A stretch of DNA of 64,000 bases from assembly GCA_964007475.1 (NCBI GenBank), contig OZ023273.1, positions 132,736,732 to 132,800,731 of the forward strand, written 5' to 3'. This stretch comes from Hybos culiciformis. Lineage: Eukaryota; Arthropoda; Insecta; Diptera; Hybotidae. The notes under the pieces were generated by a model. It was not told the DNA's origin and did not search any database. It saw nothing but the letters and a program-made list of their open reading frames with translations. This document shows positions 37,328 to 50,722 of the stretch, piece by piece. The number at the start of each line of letters is the position of its first letter. Positions within the stretch are counted from its first letter, which is position 1. Made by a program: the position numbers and the translations under genes.

Positions 37328-38028
37328 GCGTATAAATATATAATACAAAAATGTATATTATGTACAAAATATCAACATACGACCTAGTTTAACATGAAAA
37401 TGTAACTTAATGTTATTCTTAATTTTTTTTTATGATTTCTTGTCACGGATTATCCAGCATCCCAATGATTCTATTATTGTCGCATTTGAAAGAAAAACAA
37501 GTATAATGTTCATATTTTATTCATCGTGTGAATACACTTATTCAAATTCTGGATAAAAACAAAAATATAACATTTTTTGTATAATCATTCTATTTAATGT
37601 TGTGTATTTAATTGTTATTAAATTAGTTACGCCTTTTATAAATAAGTTATTTAATCTCGACATGAAATCTAGTTTCAGATAAATTGAAATTTGTATCAAT
37701 AAAATTGCGAAGCCTAGATGTCCTTCATAGTTTATTTGTGGTCGTAGAAAGTTGTTTTTTAAACTAATTCAAATCAAACAATTGTAAAAATAAGATTAAA
37801 ATGTACACTATTCCAAAATAGTAAATTTATTCATAACTAAAATATGAATTTACATAATATAATAATATACAAAACATATATCTACGTTTTAATATAAAAT
37901 GCGACAAAATTAAATAGATATTTAACAAACCAAAATTTAGTACTTTTGTCCCTAAATAAAAAACAAAACTATTTAACCCCAATAATTATTTGCCCATGTT
38001 ACCTAATGAATATCTGAACCAAATCCTA
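37328..38028. other. Intergenic, nothing recognised
   Basis: A+T-rich. No coding-like frame or repeat seen. Confidence 0.5.
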
Positions 38029-39042
38029 CACTGAGAGAAGAGATCTATTACCGTAATAGTAATATGCAACAATAGAAATTTGATGGTTGCCGAATTCAAC
38101 TTATGGTTGTGGCAACCTCACGTTAGCGTTTACTGTAATAATATATATTTTTACCAAAATCAATTTATTGGTTGTGGCAAACTCATGCTAACTATTACCG
38201 CAATCATATATATTTTTGCCACAATCAACTTACTATTGCTTATTTTTTTCTTTTTTTTTGTTTTTTTTTTTTTTTTTGTTTTTTTTTTGTTTTTTTTTTT
38301 TTGTTTTTTTTTGTTTTTTTTTTTCGCTTTCTTTTTATATATTGTTTTTTTTTTTATTTGTTTATGGGTACCCATCTAAGTTCTTTCACTACGAGATGTT
38401 GCTTAACCTTCTGTGTTCAATGTGATGTAGAGTCTTCCACTGAGCTATGTCAGTAATATACAACAATGTATTAAATAGAAAATATAAATTCGGTATCTAT
38501 TAAAACTACCACATACTTACCATAAAATGTTTGTATTAACACACACAGTGTGAACACAATGTATGTGTTGACACACACAGTGTGTGCACACATCAAATAC
38601 TTTATTTGAAACCGATCATACTTTTCGTGCAACTAACAGTAGTTTGTTCCAAGAATCTTAAAATAATACTCTTTTAAGGAAAAAGAAATTTTATTAAGAG
38701 AAAATAATTTCTTTTACCGCAATGTTATGGAATTAAATTCTTTTGACCCAAAAAATAGATAGTTTTTGTAAAAAAAATTTTGTTCCAGTAAATTAAAGTC
38801 ATCATTTTAATTCTATTTCAGTCAAAGAATCTACAAAAAAAAACAAAAAAATTAAGGAAATTATTTACCAAAACATAAATTCTGTTGCAGGAATAAACAT
38901 AATGTTAAGGCAAGGGAAACTCTTTTTTGGAAAAATATTTTTCATTCTCTGAAAAAAAAAAATGTTCTTGAAACAGAATTATTGTTTCTCCAAAAAAAAT
39001 ATATTGGTCGAAAATGAATTCAAAAAAAAATTTCTGTCAGTG
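38029..39042. mobile_element. TIR element CACTGASAGAA carrying a tRNA-like SINE module
   Basis: The ends CACTGAGAGAA (38029) and the complement of CACTGACAGAA (ending 39042) define a 1014-bp element. The same end motif bounds 53107-54030. CACTG ends recall CACTA/Chapaev-type elements, but I see no clear target duplication. Inside are an imperfect 64-66 bp tandem (38104-38232, GGTTGTGGCAA units), a long T-rich run (38240-38358) and a tRNA-like block. A tandem with CACACACAGTGTG (38540-38592) follows. The phenylalanine- and lysine-rich open frames across the T-run are artefacts. Confidence 0.7.
38240..38456 (-). repeat. SINE-like tRNA-derived module with A-rich tail
   Basis: On the minus strand, TAGCTCAGTGGAAGA (about 38435-38449) is a good pol III A box with D-arm sequence. 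The B box region is degraded. Past it runs an A-rich tail (T on +, 38240-38358), the arrangement of a tRNA-derived SINE. The segment just upstream of the A box on the minus strand, read on + as ATTAAATAGAAAATATAAAT, is shared with the module at 53500. It is probably not a functional tRNA. Confidence 0.55.
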
Positions 39043-40841
39043 TATTGAATTAATTTTAGAATCTTTTTATAAAAATTCAATGTGAACATTTTCTCGAATA
39101 TTAATAATTATTTTTGTTTATTATAAATGAATTATTTTTTAATTTACAATGATTTTGGTTTTTAAATTTTTAATTTTAATCAATTCCTGTGAAAAATCAT
39201 TTTGTGAATTATTCATGCAAATTCAACTAACTTACTAAATACAAATTTATTTGAAACTTCCAAATAGTTTTAAATAAAATTGTAAAATTAAGATATTTAT
39301 TTAATTTTATTTAATTTTATAGAAACAAAATTTACTAAACTTTCTGTAATTTTTTAACTTCAAAGATTTCCCACAATTTTTTTTTCATATCAAAGTTATA
39401 ATAGTTCAGTTTTTAATAAGTTTATATAATGTACAACGATAATATAAAATATAATTTTAATTTAATTTAAAGAATTTTATTAATTTCAAATTATATCAAA
39501 CTACAAACTACAAACATTCTACAAAGTTCAAAATTATTAGACAATTATTTGAATTAGTGTTTTTGGGAATATGTAAAAAAAGGAACAAACAGAAGAATTA
39601 CTTATTACACACATTATGAAAAAATATGGTTTTGATAAGATCTTATTAGTTATTAGTCTTCCGGAATTCTTAATCAATGGTTGTGCAAGAACTCTGTGAT
39701 TTCAAAATAAATTATCTAGGTTGTTACCAATGATTTATATATTTCTACTACGAGGATAGGTTTAGTAATATCTTTAAATTAAACAGAATTGAATTATGCA
39801 ATTTATAGATTTTCAAAGTTAACGTTGATTAGTTTACTCGAATAATATTTTGTATTAATATAATTTAAATCTAAGACTAAAAGTAAAACACTTCATCCGC
39901 TATTAATGCTGCTTATTTAACTATACTTTTTTTCTTTTCAACTCATAGAATGTTACATAATTATTTTACAAAATCAAACATATTAAACGAATTATATTTT
40001 TGAATTTTAATTCAAGAAAAAAGTTTTCACATTAGAAAACATAATGAAACAAAAAAATTATGAATTTATAACAAATTGTTTATTAAAAAGTTATATATGT
40101 AAAATATTTTGCATTCTTTTTTATAAAAGCATGGTGTTAGGGGTAAATTAAAGTTAGGTAAATTAAATTTTTGAAATTCGGAAAAATGTTATAAATTTAT
40201 ATGGTAAATCATATATTTCGGTTATAATCTAAGCAACCTCCGCCATCTTCGTGTTTCTTTGCCTTATACTAGCCGGGCAACTAAAAAATTCACCTGAATA
40301 TTATACACAATAGGAAGCTCAAGGCGAATAAATATTATACAGTTAATGAAATTTTAATATGTTTCTAAACTCAATTGAACTATGTATCGTATATTTAATT
40401 TTTTAAATATTTACATTATATATGTACATCATAGAGATTTTAAACGTTAAAAATACAAACTTAGTTGATATAATAAAAACAAACAATAAAAACACACCTC
40501 TCTATATTGCTTTTAGATAAATTGATATTTCAAACTTAATCCATTTTAATTGAAAGTATTATCCTTTAAAATGGGAAAAAAAAATTTTAAATACTTTTTT
40601 AAAATAAATTTTAATTGTTTTTATTTATTTGTTTATTTTTTTTGGAATTAAAATTAAATTCAATGTATTGTAAATTGTATACACATGAATAAATATAATT
40701 TCATATATTTTAATTAAAAATAACTTAAGTTTTTAGCTTGTTATCCATCAGAAACGAAAGATGAGATACATTTGTTTTGTAAATATTGACTCAGGTTAAA
40801 AATAAAATAAAACCATTTATAATACTGTAATATACGCATTT

Positions 40842-40897
40842 TGCTCAATGAAAGAAAAAATTTTATAATCCCACTTTACCTTGCAAAAATTATGTTT
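40842..40897 (+). repeat. Dispersed repeat block, copy 2 (partner at 19931)
   Basis: TGCTCAATGAAA through AAAATTATGTTT, same orientation as at 19931. Confidence 0.65.
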
Positions 40898-41415
40898 GAA
40901 TTATTGTTCTTAAAATTGCCAAAATTGCTAAAATTGTTCAGTTGTTCTATCTCTCGTATGAAACAGGTATTCAATTGAAAATTATTTTTTTTCCGATATA
41001 AAAATAAAATATTTCTTTTACGATCCCAATAGATAGAACAGAATTACAGTCTGTATAAAACTAAAAACCAAAAGAGCCTTTTCTAATACAAATTTTTATT
41101 TTAATGCAAATTGTGCTTATTGTATGTGTATCTTCATGTTGCAAGTGAAAATCTGCCGTATTAACTATATGAGAATTTTTGAAAATTATCTTATTATAAA
41201 CGTGTGTAAGAGCCAAATTATGAGAGTTAGGAATAGTAATTTTATGTTCATTTGTTTATTTAATCAGTTTTATTTAGAAAATTTAGATATTATGTATTAT
41301 CAAAAGAAAATATTTAAAATTGAATGAAATTTTTAGTCAATGGTCACGTTAATATTTTAAATGAATTATATTCAAAATGAAATTGTTTAAAATTAAAATA
41401 AAATGTTTTGTTTCA

Positions 41416-41417
<2 letters not shown>

Positions 41418-41448
<31 letters not shown>
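41418..41448. repeat. (TA)n microsatellite
   Basis: About 15 TA units without interruption. Confidence 0.95.
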
Positions 41449-41450
<2 letters not shown>

Positions 41451-41515
41451 TAATAGCAATTTTGTTTTTTCATTCTTCTATTATGCACATATAAGGTTTA
41501 AGTATCTTCTTCTAT

Positions 41516-41681
41516 ATGCTTTTCGTATAATTAATTTTTAAATTATGCAACATCTGGTACCACATAATTGAAAAACTTTTCTTTTATTGTTATATTCTAT
41601 GTATGAAAAGTTTTTCCTTTAATTCTAAATTAATTGTGGGAATTATTAATTAATCAGAATGCATTCACACATACATAATTT
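41516..41681 (-). repeat. Dispersed repeat, copy 2, inverted (partner at 18560)
   Basis: Read on the minus strand it has the same series of blocks as 18560-18720, including GTGGTACCAGATGTTGCAT and AATTATACGAAAAGCATA. The two copies differ by scattered substitutions and small indels. Confidence 0.75.
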
Positions 41682-42408
41682 TCCCAAATTAAAATGAAAA
41701 GAAATTATTTTATGTTAGAAAAGCTAAATCAAGGCAGTTTCTGTCAAATTTAAAAAATCATTAGTTGTATTTTGTTTAAATTTATATATTTTTGTATTTG
41801 CCAGTTTATTTATAATTTCTTATTTACAATTATTATTTTATAAACTCATTTATGTAAATAACCTAAACACAAAATTGTACCTTTGTAAAATCATTTTACT
41901 TATATTTCTTGTTTAAGGTTCTGAAATTGGAACTGGGTTCAATATTTTCATAAAGTATACTGTACAGATTTTTGAAAATAAGCTTTAAATGGAAACTACA
42001 AATGTGATTATATAAATTAAAAAAAAATTAAATAAATTGTTTATCTTTTTCATTTTATTTATAAAAATAATATTTTTTTTCCTTAATTGTGTGCAATCAA
42101 TTAAAAATATTGATTTTTCATACTGAGTTATTTATTTAATTTTATAAAATTTTTTATTCAAATTTGAATATTTTTTTTTACAGATATTTAAACTTAAAAC
42201 ATTTGGATTACGTAACATATTTAGTTGAAAAAACAACTATTTTACTCATTGGAATTAAATAAAAGAAAGGTGAAGGAGCAACTTTGACAAACTTAATACA
42301 AAAAAACTAAAGACTGTTATTCATCTAGGATCCTAGGCCTGTTATTTCCAAAAATGCAACAAAAAAAAAGCCAATGCGGAATTGTGAAATTAGTATATCA
42401 ATTGCTAA

Positions 42409-42942
42409 TAGTAGATTATTTTATATGTAATCTAAATTTGTTATTAATTAAGAGTTCTGTATACACAAAAATCCATTGACACGAGTCAATACTTATATCA
42501 CGAGAACGAAGTTCGAGTGATATAAATTGACAAGTGTCAATGTATTTTTGTGTAAATACAGAACGAGTTGTATAACAAATTTTGTTTACATATCCAATAT
42601 ACTGTTTTAATACGTAGGGGAGAGGAAGTTGCAAAGAGAGAATATTTTTTCTTCTCATTTTTTCTCATTTTTTTTTTTTTTGTATTTGGCTGTATTGAAA
42701 TATTGTGAGAGATATTATGTTTGTTTAGGTATTAAGTAATATTCAATACGAAACATCTAAATGATTTCATTATTTACGCTGATGCATCTAAATTTTTTCA
42801 TTATATACGCTGATGCATCTAAATTTTTTCATTATTTACGCATATGCATCTAAATGATTGCATGTGTATTGACGCATATAATACTCCATTTAGTGATCTA
42901 AATTCTATAGCACTAAATACAACATAACGATCCCCAACGCAT
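42409..42942 (+). mobile_element. Composite MITE family, copy 1 (long loop form)
   Basis: The 534-bp copy is flanked by TAA on both sides. The left part is a long palindrome with arms of about 75 bp (ATGTAATCTAAATTTGTTAT... and its partner ending near 42600). Its centre holds an extra hairpin of TTATATCAC and GTGATATAA. The right part, from about 42608, is bounded by TTTAATRCGTAGGGGAG and the inverted GATCCCCAACGCATTAAA. It contains three units of about 30 bp around GATGCATCTAAAT. There is no coding capacity; the minus-strand open frame at 42416-42658 is spurious. Confidence 0.9.
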
Positions 42943-42945
42943 TAA

Positions 42946-45202
42946 AGTTATTTATATCAAATAATGTACTTACTTTTTTAACAAAAAAATTATTAAATCA
43001 CATTTTATTGAAAAAACAATCTTAAATAAACTTATTTTATATTTCGGGTAACTTCCATTATTTCTGAACAAAGTTTAGTTTCTTATATATAACAAACATA
43101 TTTTATTTTTCGAGTAAATACATTTTTTTTTTTATGTCTCAAATAGGATTGATAAGATTTATGAAAAATTTTTCATACTTTTAAATTGAGTAATTTTTCA
43201 ACTATGTAATTTTGCTTGGAATTAACTTTTCCATTTTTCTTACTTATTATATGGAAATTTTTTTTCTTCTTGGAAGTTGAAAAATCCCTTATTTTAAATC
43301 AATAATATAATTTTTAGTATGATTAAATTTTCTTCTATACATTCAGTTTATATTTCTAAAAATATTGTTTGCATTTTTCTTTTTACATTCCTACCACAAA
43401 AAATGATGCCGCTTTAAATTTGATATCAAAAGATTGAATTACTTTTTAAATTCGAAATTTGATGAAATTTTTTGTATAAATTTATATTTCGAATAACAAA
43501 AATGAAACCTCCGCAAAGTTTTTTTTTGTTTTATTATAAAATTAAAGTTTTGTCATCATTAAATAAAAAAAAAATAAACTGTATTTTTCAATAATTTGTA
43601 ATTTCCATTTATTTTTGAAATATACATCGCAAAATTGTTGCAGCCCTTAATTAATTAATCTGTGTTTTTAATTAAAGTTTTTTTATAATTATACTTGATA
43701 ACTACAAAAAAAAATAAGTTATTAAAACATAATTTAGTTCAATGAAAAATATTTCTAAAGGACAAAGTTTCTGCAAGACTTTTTTATTTAAAACTTTTTT
43801 TCGCTCTGAAAAATTAAAAATAAGTTTTGTTTTTAATTTGAACAATTTTGTTTTTCTTTACCTTTAAATTCTCATATAACTTTTGTTTTGATTCAAATGA
43901 TCCGAAGAAGCGGAGCAAATTTCGGCTACCCCAAAGTCCCGATTTCATTTTTAACATATTTTCATTCCTGATTATCAATATGTATATTTCGACAATAATG
44001 ATTATTCTGCGATTTTCGAAATATTTTTAGTGAAGTACTTTTAAATAGGTATACATATAAAAATATAAAAAATCACAAAAAAAATAAAAAAAAAAAATTT
44101 TTATTATCATAATGTCAAGGACTTTTAAAACTCATGGAAAAGAAAAATAATATCAAGGTTATATTATAATAATCACAATCGCAAAATTGTTTTCTTGTTA
44201 TTTTATTTGCATAAATTAAAAAAAAAAAAAAATTAACAAACTCATAATCCTTTTAAAAATACAAATGAAATGGCTCAAGAAATGTAAAGGAAGAAAGTTC
44301 ATATGTTTTTAAAAATAGAATGAAACTGGAATGTATGTAACCAAACTTTTGATTTTTCGACTGTAGAGCAGATATTCGGATAATCTGGCTAGTATTGGAA
44401 ATGTATGTAAATGTATTATTGTAAGAGTTATAAAAAGGTTCAATGAATTAAGGGTTTGTTTAAAGTGTGATCGAAAATTTTGAAACTAACATATACAAAC
44501 GTGGATATAATATAAGTTTTTGGATAACCAACTATATGTTTGAACTCTTACAGGTCATAAGTATTTAAATAAAAATCGCAAATAAATAAAAAAAAAAATA
44601 TATTTTAAATTTTTACAAAATATATGAATTTTTAACAAAAGGAAAATGAAACCGCATAATAAAAAGGCAAATGTTGTCAACTTTTCTTTTTATCCTTTGT
44701 AACAGTTTTTATTTGCAGATATCATCTCTTTATGAATATTTTTCTTTAGCCTTTTTCTTATCTTTTGAATAATTTCAATATAGAGTCCCCATAAATCTTT
44801 TAAAAAGAAACCAAGTAATTAAGTTTTTTAAGATTATTTTAATTATTAATTTTTGTGCAAAAATTATCTATTAAAACTCTGATTGTTAGAAAAAGGAAAA
44901 ACAAATTTTTATCTTGGAAATTATGAGGGTAGATATTATGGAAGGTTGTGCGGGTTCAATAGCGGTTTTCACCATTTTTTTCATTTATACAAATTTTAAA
45001 TACATGCAATATATACTTTAAAAATACATTTAAATGGCTTTTGATTTTAAAATATATAATCTATAGAAAATTCAATCGTACATACGTATAAATATAAAAT
45101 TCAATAAAATAGTAAAGAAAACAATTCAAAATATATTAACATCTAATCCTAATACCAATAAACAAAAATAAGCTATTTTCTTCTGCAATGTGTTATATTG
45201 AA
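42946..45202. other. Intergenic
   Basis: No supported gene. Contains one member of an inverted dispersed repeat (44641-44820). Confidence 0.5.
44641..44820 (+). repeat. ~180-bp dispersed repeat, copy 1 (inverted partner at 62680)
   Basis: Shares ACCGCATAAT, TTATTTGCAGATATCATCT, CCTTTTTCTTATCTTTTGAA, ATTTCAATATAGAGT and AAAGAAACCAAGT in order with the minus strand of 62680-62859. By eye about 80% identical. Origin unknown. Confidence 0.8.
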
Positions 45203-45205
45203 TAA

Positions 45206-45686
45206 AAGTAGATTATTGAATATGTAAACTAAATTTGTTATTAATTAAGAGTTCTGTATACACAAAAATACATTGACACAAGTGTCAATGTATTTTTGTG
45301 TAAATACAGAACGAGTTGTATAACAAATTTTGTTTACATATCCAATATACTGTTTTAATGCGTAGGGGAGAGGTAGTTGCAAAGAGAGAATATTTTTTCT
45401 CTCATTTTTTCTCTTTTTTTTTTTTTGTATTTGGCTGTATTGAAATATTTTGAGAGATATTATGTTTGTTAGGTATTACGTAATATTCAATACGAAACAT
45501 CTAAATGATTTCATTATTTACGCTGATGCATCTAAATTTTTTCATTATATACGCTGATGCATCTAAATTTTTTCATTATTTACGCAGATGCATCTAAATG
45601 ATTGCATGTGTATTGACGCATATAATACTCCATTTAGTGATCTAAATTCTATAGCACTAAATACAACATAACGATCCCCAACGCAT
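45206..45686 (+). mobile_element. Composite MITE family, copy 2 (short loop form)
   Basis: A 481-bp copy in the same orientation as copy 1 and flanked by TAA. The palindrome centre is reduced to CATTGACACAAGTGTCAATG, without the extra hairpin of copies 1 and 4. The right part has the same AATGCGTAGGGGAGAG and CGATCCCCAACGCAT ends and the triple GATGCATCTAAAT units. Confidence 0.9.
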
Positions 45687-45689
45687 TAA

Positions 45690-47699
45690 AATTTTTTATG
45701 ACTTAAGATGATATCATAGTTGTTGTTTCTGTTTCTGTTTTCTCTAAATTGTTTTCACATATAGTAAACAAAATCACTGTTATCTATTATATATGTTTGA
45801 TAAAGAAATTGAACAATTTTGTTCATCAAATTTAACAAATTAAAAAAAAATATATACACTATTTCTAGCTATAAGGAAAAATAAATTGTATTCTTCTTTA
45901 ATCATAATGAATTAAGTTGTGCTTATTTAAATTAAGTGTTTTTATTTATATTAGAGTAAATCATTAGATTCTACAAAGTTAATACGTTATTCTACAAGGC
46001 ATAACGCATTCCAGAAAGTTACCACAAAGTTACTGAAATGAATTTAGAGAATTTATTTTTGAATTGTTCTTAAAAAAAATATTTCCAAAGTAGCTGTCGT
46101 TATTGGTTTATTTATTGTTTCATCTATCTATTGGATAAAATAAAAAATATTTGCCAAATTATTATTTTTAATCGTAAATCGCTGAGCAAGGTGGACCGAG
46201 TCCATTGAAATACGTATATACGGAATAAAAAATTTAAAGATAAAGTAAAAAATTTCACTTTACGTGATTCAAAAAAATAAATTTACATAACATTAATTCA
46301 AAAAATCTCATATAATTATAAGCACGTAAAGAGAAACTATTTTATTTTTTTATTTTTAATAATTTTAAAATTTATTTATTTTTAATTTATTAATTTAAAC
46401 ATATTTTTCTATTTTTTATTTTTTATAATGAAAAACTTACATATATTATATCACTGCTTAAATAATATAATTTGTACCTGAAATATGCAGCAACATAATG
46501 TTTAAAAAAATATTCTATATGTTAAGTATAAGATGTTCAAAAAAAAATATTTTTTTTTAGAAAATATGGAAATTAAAAACAGAGTGGCAGAGTATATTGA
46601 TTTTAATATATTCAAACTGATAATAAAACAGTAAAATAGTAAGCCAATGCCAACGTATATAGGGAAAAAATGTATTCTGAATCCATCCAATGTAAAACGT
46701 GATTTTTATTAGTTTTTGGCCATATTTTATTTTCATTTTACGTAAAATACATTTGCATTGGACTTATATATTTTAAATAAATCTCATTGGCTTTCTAACG
46801 AACAAAATTTCGCTACATATAATTTTTACAACGGGGCACGCCATAATGTCTACTTCAATAATGTATGCAAAAAAACGACATAATGTCTACCGTACAAATA
46901 TTTCATGTGGTTTTGAAAACGAAAGTTCGGTAGAAATTATGTGGTTTTGGAGCGACATTAGTCGTTTTAAAGTTAAAGAATATACTTAAACGTAAAAGTA
47001 CAGAAATATGCTGAACTTTTTTTCACATTAAAAGTACGTATAATTTCAATCTCTGCATGCATAAATATTATTTTCTTTCAATTTTGAATAAAAATAATAG
47101 ATTCTTGAAGTAAAAAATTCAATTTTATTTTTTATATTATTGCATACATAATAATTACCTACATTTAAATAAGTTTTCATAAATTTTTTCGAATGGAAAA
47201 TTTTGATATAACTAACTGTACAACTATCTATCCGGAATGATGCAAAGATAATTTAATTTTATTAACATTTTTTGTCATAGCAAGGAAAAATAGCTAGTAG
47301 TTAATATATATCAGTTCATAATATGATTTTGATTATAGCAAAATTGGTAATAAAAATTTCAGAAACTCACATTGTATAAAAAAAATATTTTTTGTTATTA
47401 ATTTTTCGATAGAAAAAACAATAAAAATTTTATGTTGGAGTACCAAATTTTGTTACATTTTATTTGCTATATATTTTTGGACTGGTTATTATGAACTTAA
47501 TAATTTATAATTCAAGATTTTCCAGAAAATATTTCGGTCTTGATTTTAATAACTTAGATGTTGAATGTATAGTAATACAAACTTAATAATACGTATCTAA
47601 GAATGTATCCATGTTTTTTAATCACAAAATTATTAAAAATGAAAATATTTTCTTTAAATGTATATCTACCCAGATTTATGGTTGCGAGTAAATTTGGGT
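45690..47699. other. Intergenic
   Basis: No supported gene. Includes the second copy of a dispersed repeat (47044-47117). Around 46850-46960 there are inverted phrases of CATAATGTCTAC that look like an old, unbounded element. Confidence 0.5.
47044..47117 (+). repeat. Dispersed repeat, copy 2 (partner at 33758)
   Basis: Same block order and orientation as 33758-33826. Confidence 0.65.
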
Positions 47700-48168
47700 C
47701 AGTGGCGTAACTACAAATATTGCGCCCCTAGGCGAAAATAAATTTGCGCCCACCCAACCCACAATTTAAAAAAATGTATTAATAATTTTTGTTTTATTTT
47801 TAAAAATTTAATTTTTCATTTTTTATAATAAATAACTCTTCAGTTTTCGCCTATTATTCTAACTATCATATAACTGACGACTCGTCAACGCCGTTTTGCA
47901 TGAACATTAAACTTCTTTTTTAAGCCGGAAACGACTCACCATCTTTATAGGGTGTCAAGTTTCAGCTGTCATTGACCAGATAGCAGATATTGATATCCCT
48001 GCATGCTTAAATTCATTTTCGAAGTAATATTCTTAGTGTGATTTTGAATTAAAATAAATATAAACTTTTTTTGTGAAAAATCATGAATTTTGTTGACAAA
48101 CGGTGCGCCCTTTAACTTCGTGCGCCCGCAGCATTTGCTGCGTTCGCCTACCGGTAGTTACGGCACTG
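47700..48168. mobile_element. hAT-like MITE, CAGTGGCGTAACTAC ends
   Basis: The 469-bp element has inverted ends CAGTGGCGTAACTAC (47700) and the complement of CAGTGCCGTAACTAC (ending 48168), 14 of 15 matching. The CAGTGGCGTA start is common in hAT elements. Subterminal GCGCCC motifs lie at both ends. I see no matching 8-bp duplication, so it may be old or rearranged. Confidence 0.8.
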
Positions 48169-48339
48169 GTATACATGTATGCTTTCATTTTTATTAATTT
48201 TCTTTCGTTTTAGGATTATTATTTATTAGATTCCATTATGTAACTCTAAGTTGTAAACTTGTTAATTTAAAAAATAATGCAGTAATGTCGATTAATTTTT
48301 TTTTAATTATAAGTACATATGTACATGTAATATTTTTTA

Positions 48340-48824
48340 ATGCGTTGGGGATCGTTATGTTGTATTTAGTGCTATAGAATTTAGATCACTAAATGGAGTA
48401 TTATATGCGTCAATACACATGCAATCATTTAGATGCATCTGCGTAAATAATGAAAAAATTTAGATGCATCAGCGTATATAATGAAAAAATTTAGATGCAT
48501 CAGCGTAAATAATGAAATCATTTAGATGTTTCGTATTGAATATTACGTAATACCTAAACAAACATAACATCTCTCACAATATTTCAATACAGCCAAATAC
48601 AAAAAAAAAAAATGAGAAAAAATGCGAAGAAAAAATATTTTCTCTCTTTGCAACTACCTCTCCCCTACGCATTAAAACAGTATATTGGATATGTAAACAA
48701 AATTTGTTATACAACTCGTTCTGTATTTACACAAAAATACATTGACACTTGTGTCAATGTATTTTTGTGTATACAGAACTCTTAATTAATAACAAATTTA
48801 GTTTACATATACAATAATCTACTA
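48340..48824 (-). mobile_element. Composite MITE family, copy 3 (short loop form)
   Basis: An inverted copy of 485 bp flanked by TTA on both sides (48337-48339 and 48825-48827). The palindrome centre is CATTGACACTTGTGTCAATG, the short form as in copy 2. Ends, internal junction and 30-bp units match the other copies. Confidence 0.9.
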
Positions 48825-48827
48825 TTA

Positions 48828-50712
48828 ATGCCAAAGAATAACATTTTATATAGCAAATTTACCTGCTTATGAAAGCATTATTATAAATCTGAAAAGAAGG
48901 TGTTTTTAATAAGCAATTGCAAATAAAATGTTAACGATTTTAGTTTGTAAGGTAGCAATTTTATGCCATAAAATATATGGGCACATTATACTGAAAACAT
49001 TAAAATTAATTTTGTTAAATTATTTTTATTGTTTCGTAACTGGTAATAATAATAACAGAAATTTTCCATAAACTTTAATTTCATATTTTTATTGTTATTA
49101 TTATTATTATTATGTTCGTTGTAACCAAATTTCGTTACATAAACATTTTCAATCTATCTTGAACTTTTTTTTTATGTGAATTTTTTTTTGTGCAAATAAT
49201 GTAGATCGTACAATACACTTATAACTATCGTGCTGTTTGGCAAGGACTATTTATATTAATTAAAAAAACAATGAGCTTTATTGTTAATTACAGAATAATA
49301 TTTTTTTACTCTGAAGTGTATTTTTCATTTAATTCATAATTTGTAACTTCATTATTATATTAAAAAAAAAATTTATAAAACTTAATAAATTTAATGCCAT
49401 ATCCGCTTCAAAAAACTTCAAGTCATTCATTAAAAACAATACGCCTAATAAAAAATATTTAATTTTGTTATATGTATAAATAAATTCATAAAGCACATTC
49501 TTTCAATGGCCATTTTAAAATAATACAAAAATAACTTTCAATTCAGTACTTGGTTGAACAAAATTGTTAAAGAACTCGTAAGATTTTGAATGAGCAAGTA
49601 TACTTCTGTAAGGGTATATATCTATACTTTATTTGTTTAATATGTTTATTTTCACAAAACTTTCCAAATCCTTTGAGAAATTTTCTATTTTAACTTTTTA
49701 TAGCTATAATAAAATGCTATGATAGTGCAATTTTTCCAAAATGTCCAAATTTTTTTATTTTCAAATTTGTGTATTGTAGGTAAATATATTATTTTCACTT
49801 AGCGAATGAATACTGTGACTAATAATGAAGTAGTAAACGAAATAATAATCGAAAAAATAAGTGATTAAATTTAAACATCATTGAGACGTTCAAAAGTTCA
49901 ACCACAAGGATTTGCCCCACACATAAAATCCTCGAAATCAACTCGAGCTTTCAAATATATTAATTTTAATCCTTATTGCTTATTAATTTATATTTAATGT
50001 ATATTTATATTTCTATAAAAAAAAGCAAAAAACATGCCTTAAAGCTTTAAAGTGTGGAAAACAACATAAAACCAATTCTTTTTTTTTTATTAGCATGAAA
50101 GTATTCATATCCTTTTCACTTCGGGATGTTTATTATTTTTTTTTTTACTTGATCATATAACAACATTACTATGTATATATGGTTTTTGTTTGAATATATA
50201 GTGGACTATATAGTAGACTTTTTCAATTTATGAAAAAAAATTGCTTTCATTTTTCTGAATTAAGGACAATGGCAGGTAAATTGAAGCAGAAAATATAATA
50301 AAAAAAAAAATAAAAAAAAAAATAAAGAAAATGAAAATGATTTAGAATCCCTAAGAAAATTCAATTTCACTGGAAAAGACACATATTAAGAACATGAACT
50401 TTTAATAAATTATAAACCAAATTTTTTTTTTATAAAATTTCTAAAAATATTCTAAAAAAAATGTTAAGTAATTTTTTTTTTTGTATTTTTTGCATATTTT
50501 GTTTACAACTCATATTTTATTATGAATAAACAATAAATTCTATTTTCATATTATATATTCTATGAATATAGACTTAAGTGTATGTAGTGTTATTTTGTAT
50601 AAGCATAGTAGGTACATTATGTAATAGATTTTATTTATAATTTAATATCTAAATTTTTAAAAGAATTAAGAAGATTTATAACATTAAAATAAAAATTTTG
50701 TTATTTTATTTT
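48828..50712. other. Intergenic, nothing recognised
   Basis: A+T-rich. A short (TTA)n run lies near 49095. No coding-like frame seen. Confidence 0.5.
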
Positions 50713-50722
50713 CATAATTTAA

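Larger units (their letters stand above)
39043..42405. other. Intergenic with dispersed repeats
   Basis: No supported gene. Holds the second copies of two dispersed repeats (40842-40897 and 41516-41681) and a (TA)n run at 41418-41448. Confidence 0.5.

Noticed and set aside
38080..38456. Overlapping Phe-rich and Lys-rich frames on both strands
   Set aside because: They come from the long T-run that forms the A-rich tail of a SINE-like module.
42416..42658. 80-codon minus-strand frame similar to one at 63149-63382
   Set aside because: Both lie in copies of the composite MITE; the similarity reflects the shared repeat. The frame is lost in copies 2 and 3.
42780..42860. CRISPR-like array from the repeated ~30-bp GATGCATCTAAAT units
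   Set aside because: The units are directly adjacent without unique spacers, lie inside a MITE, and the genome is eukaryotic.
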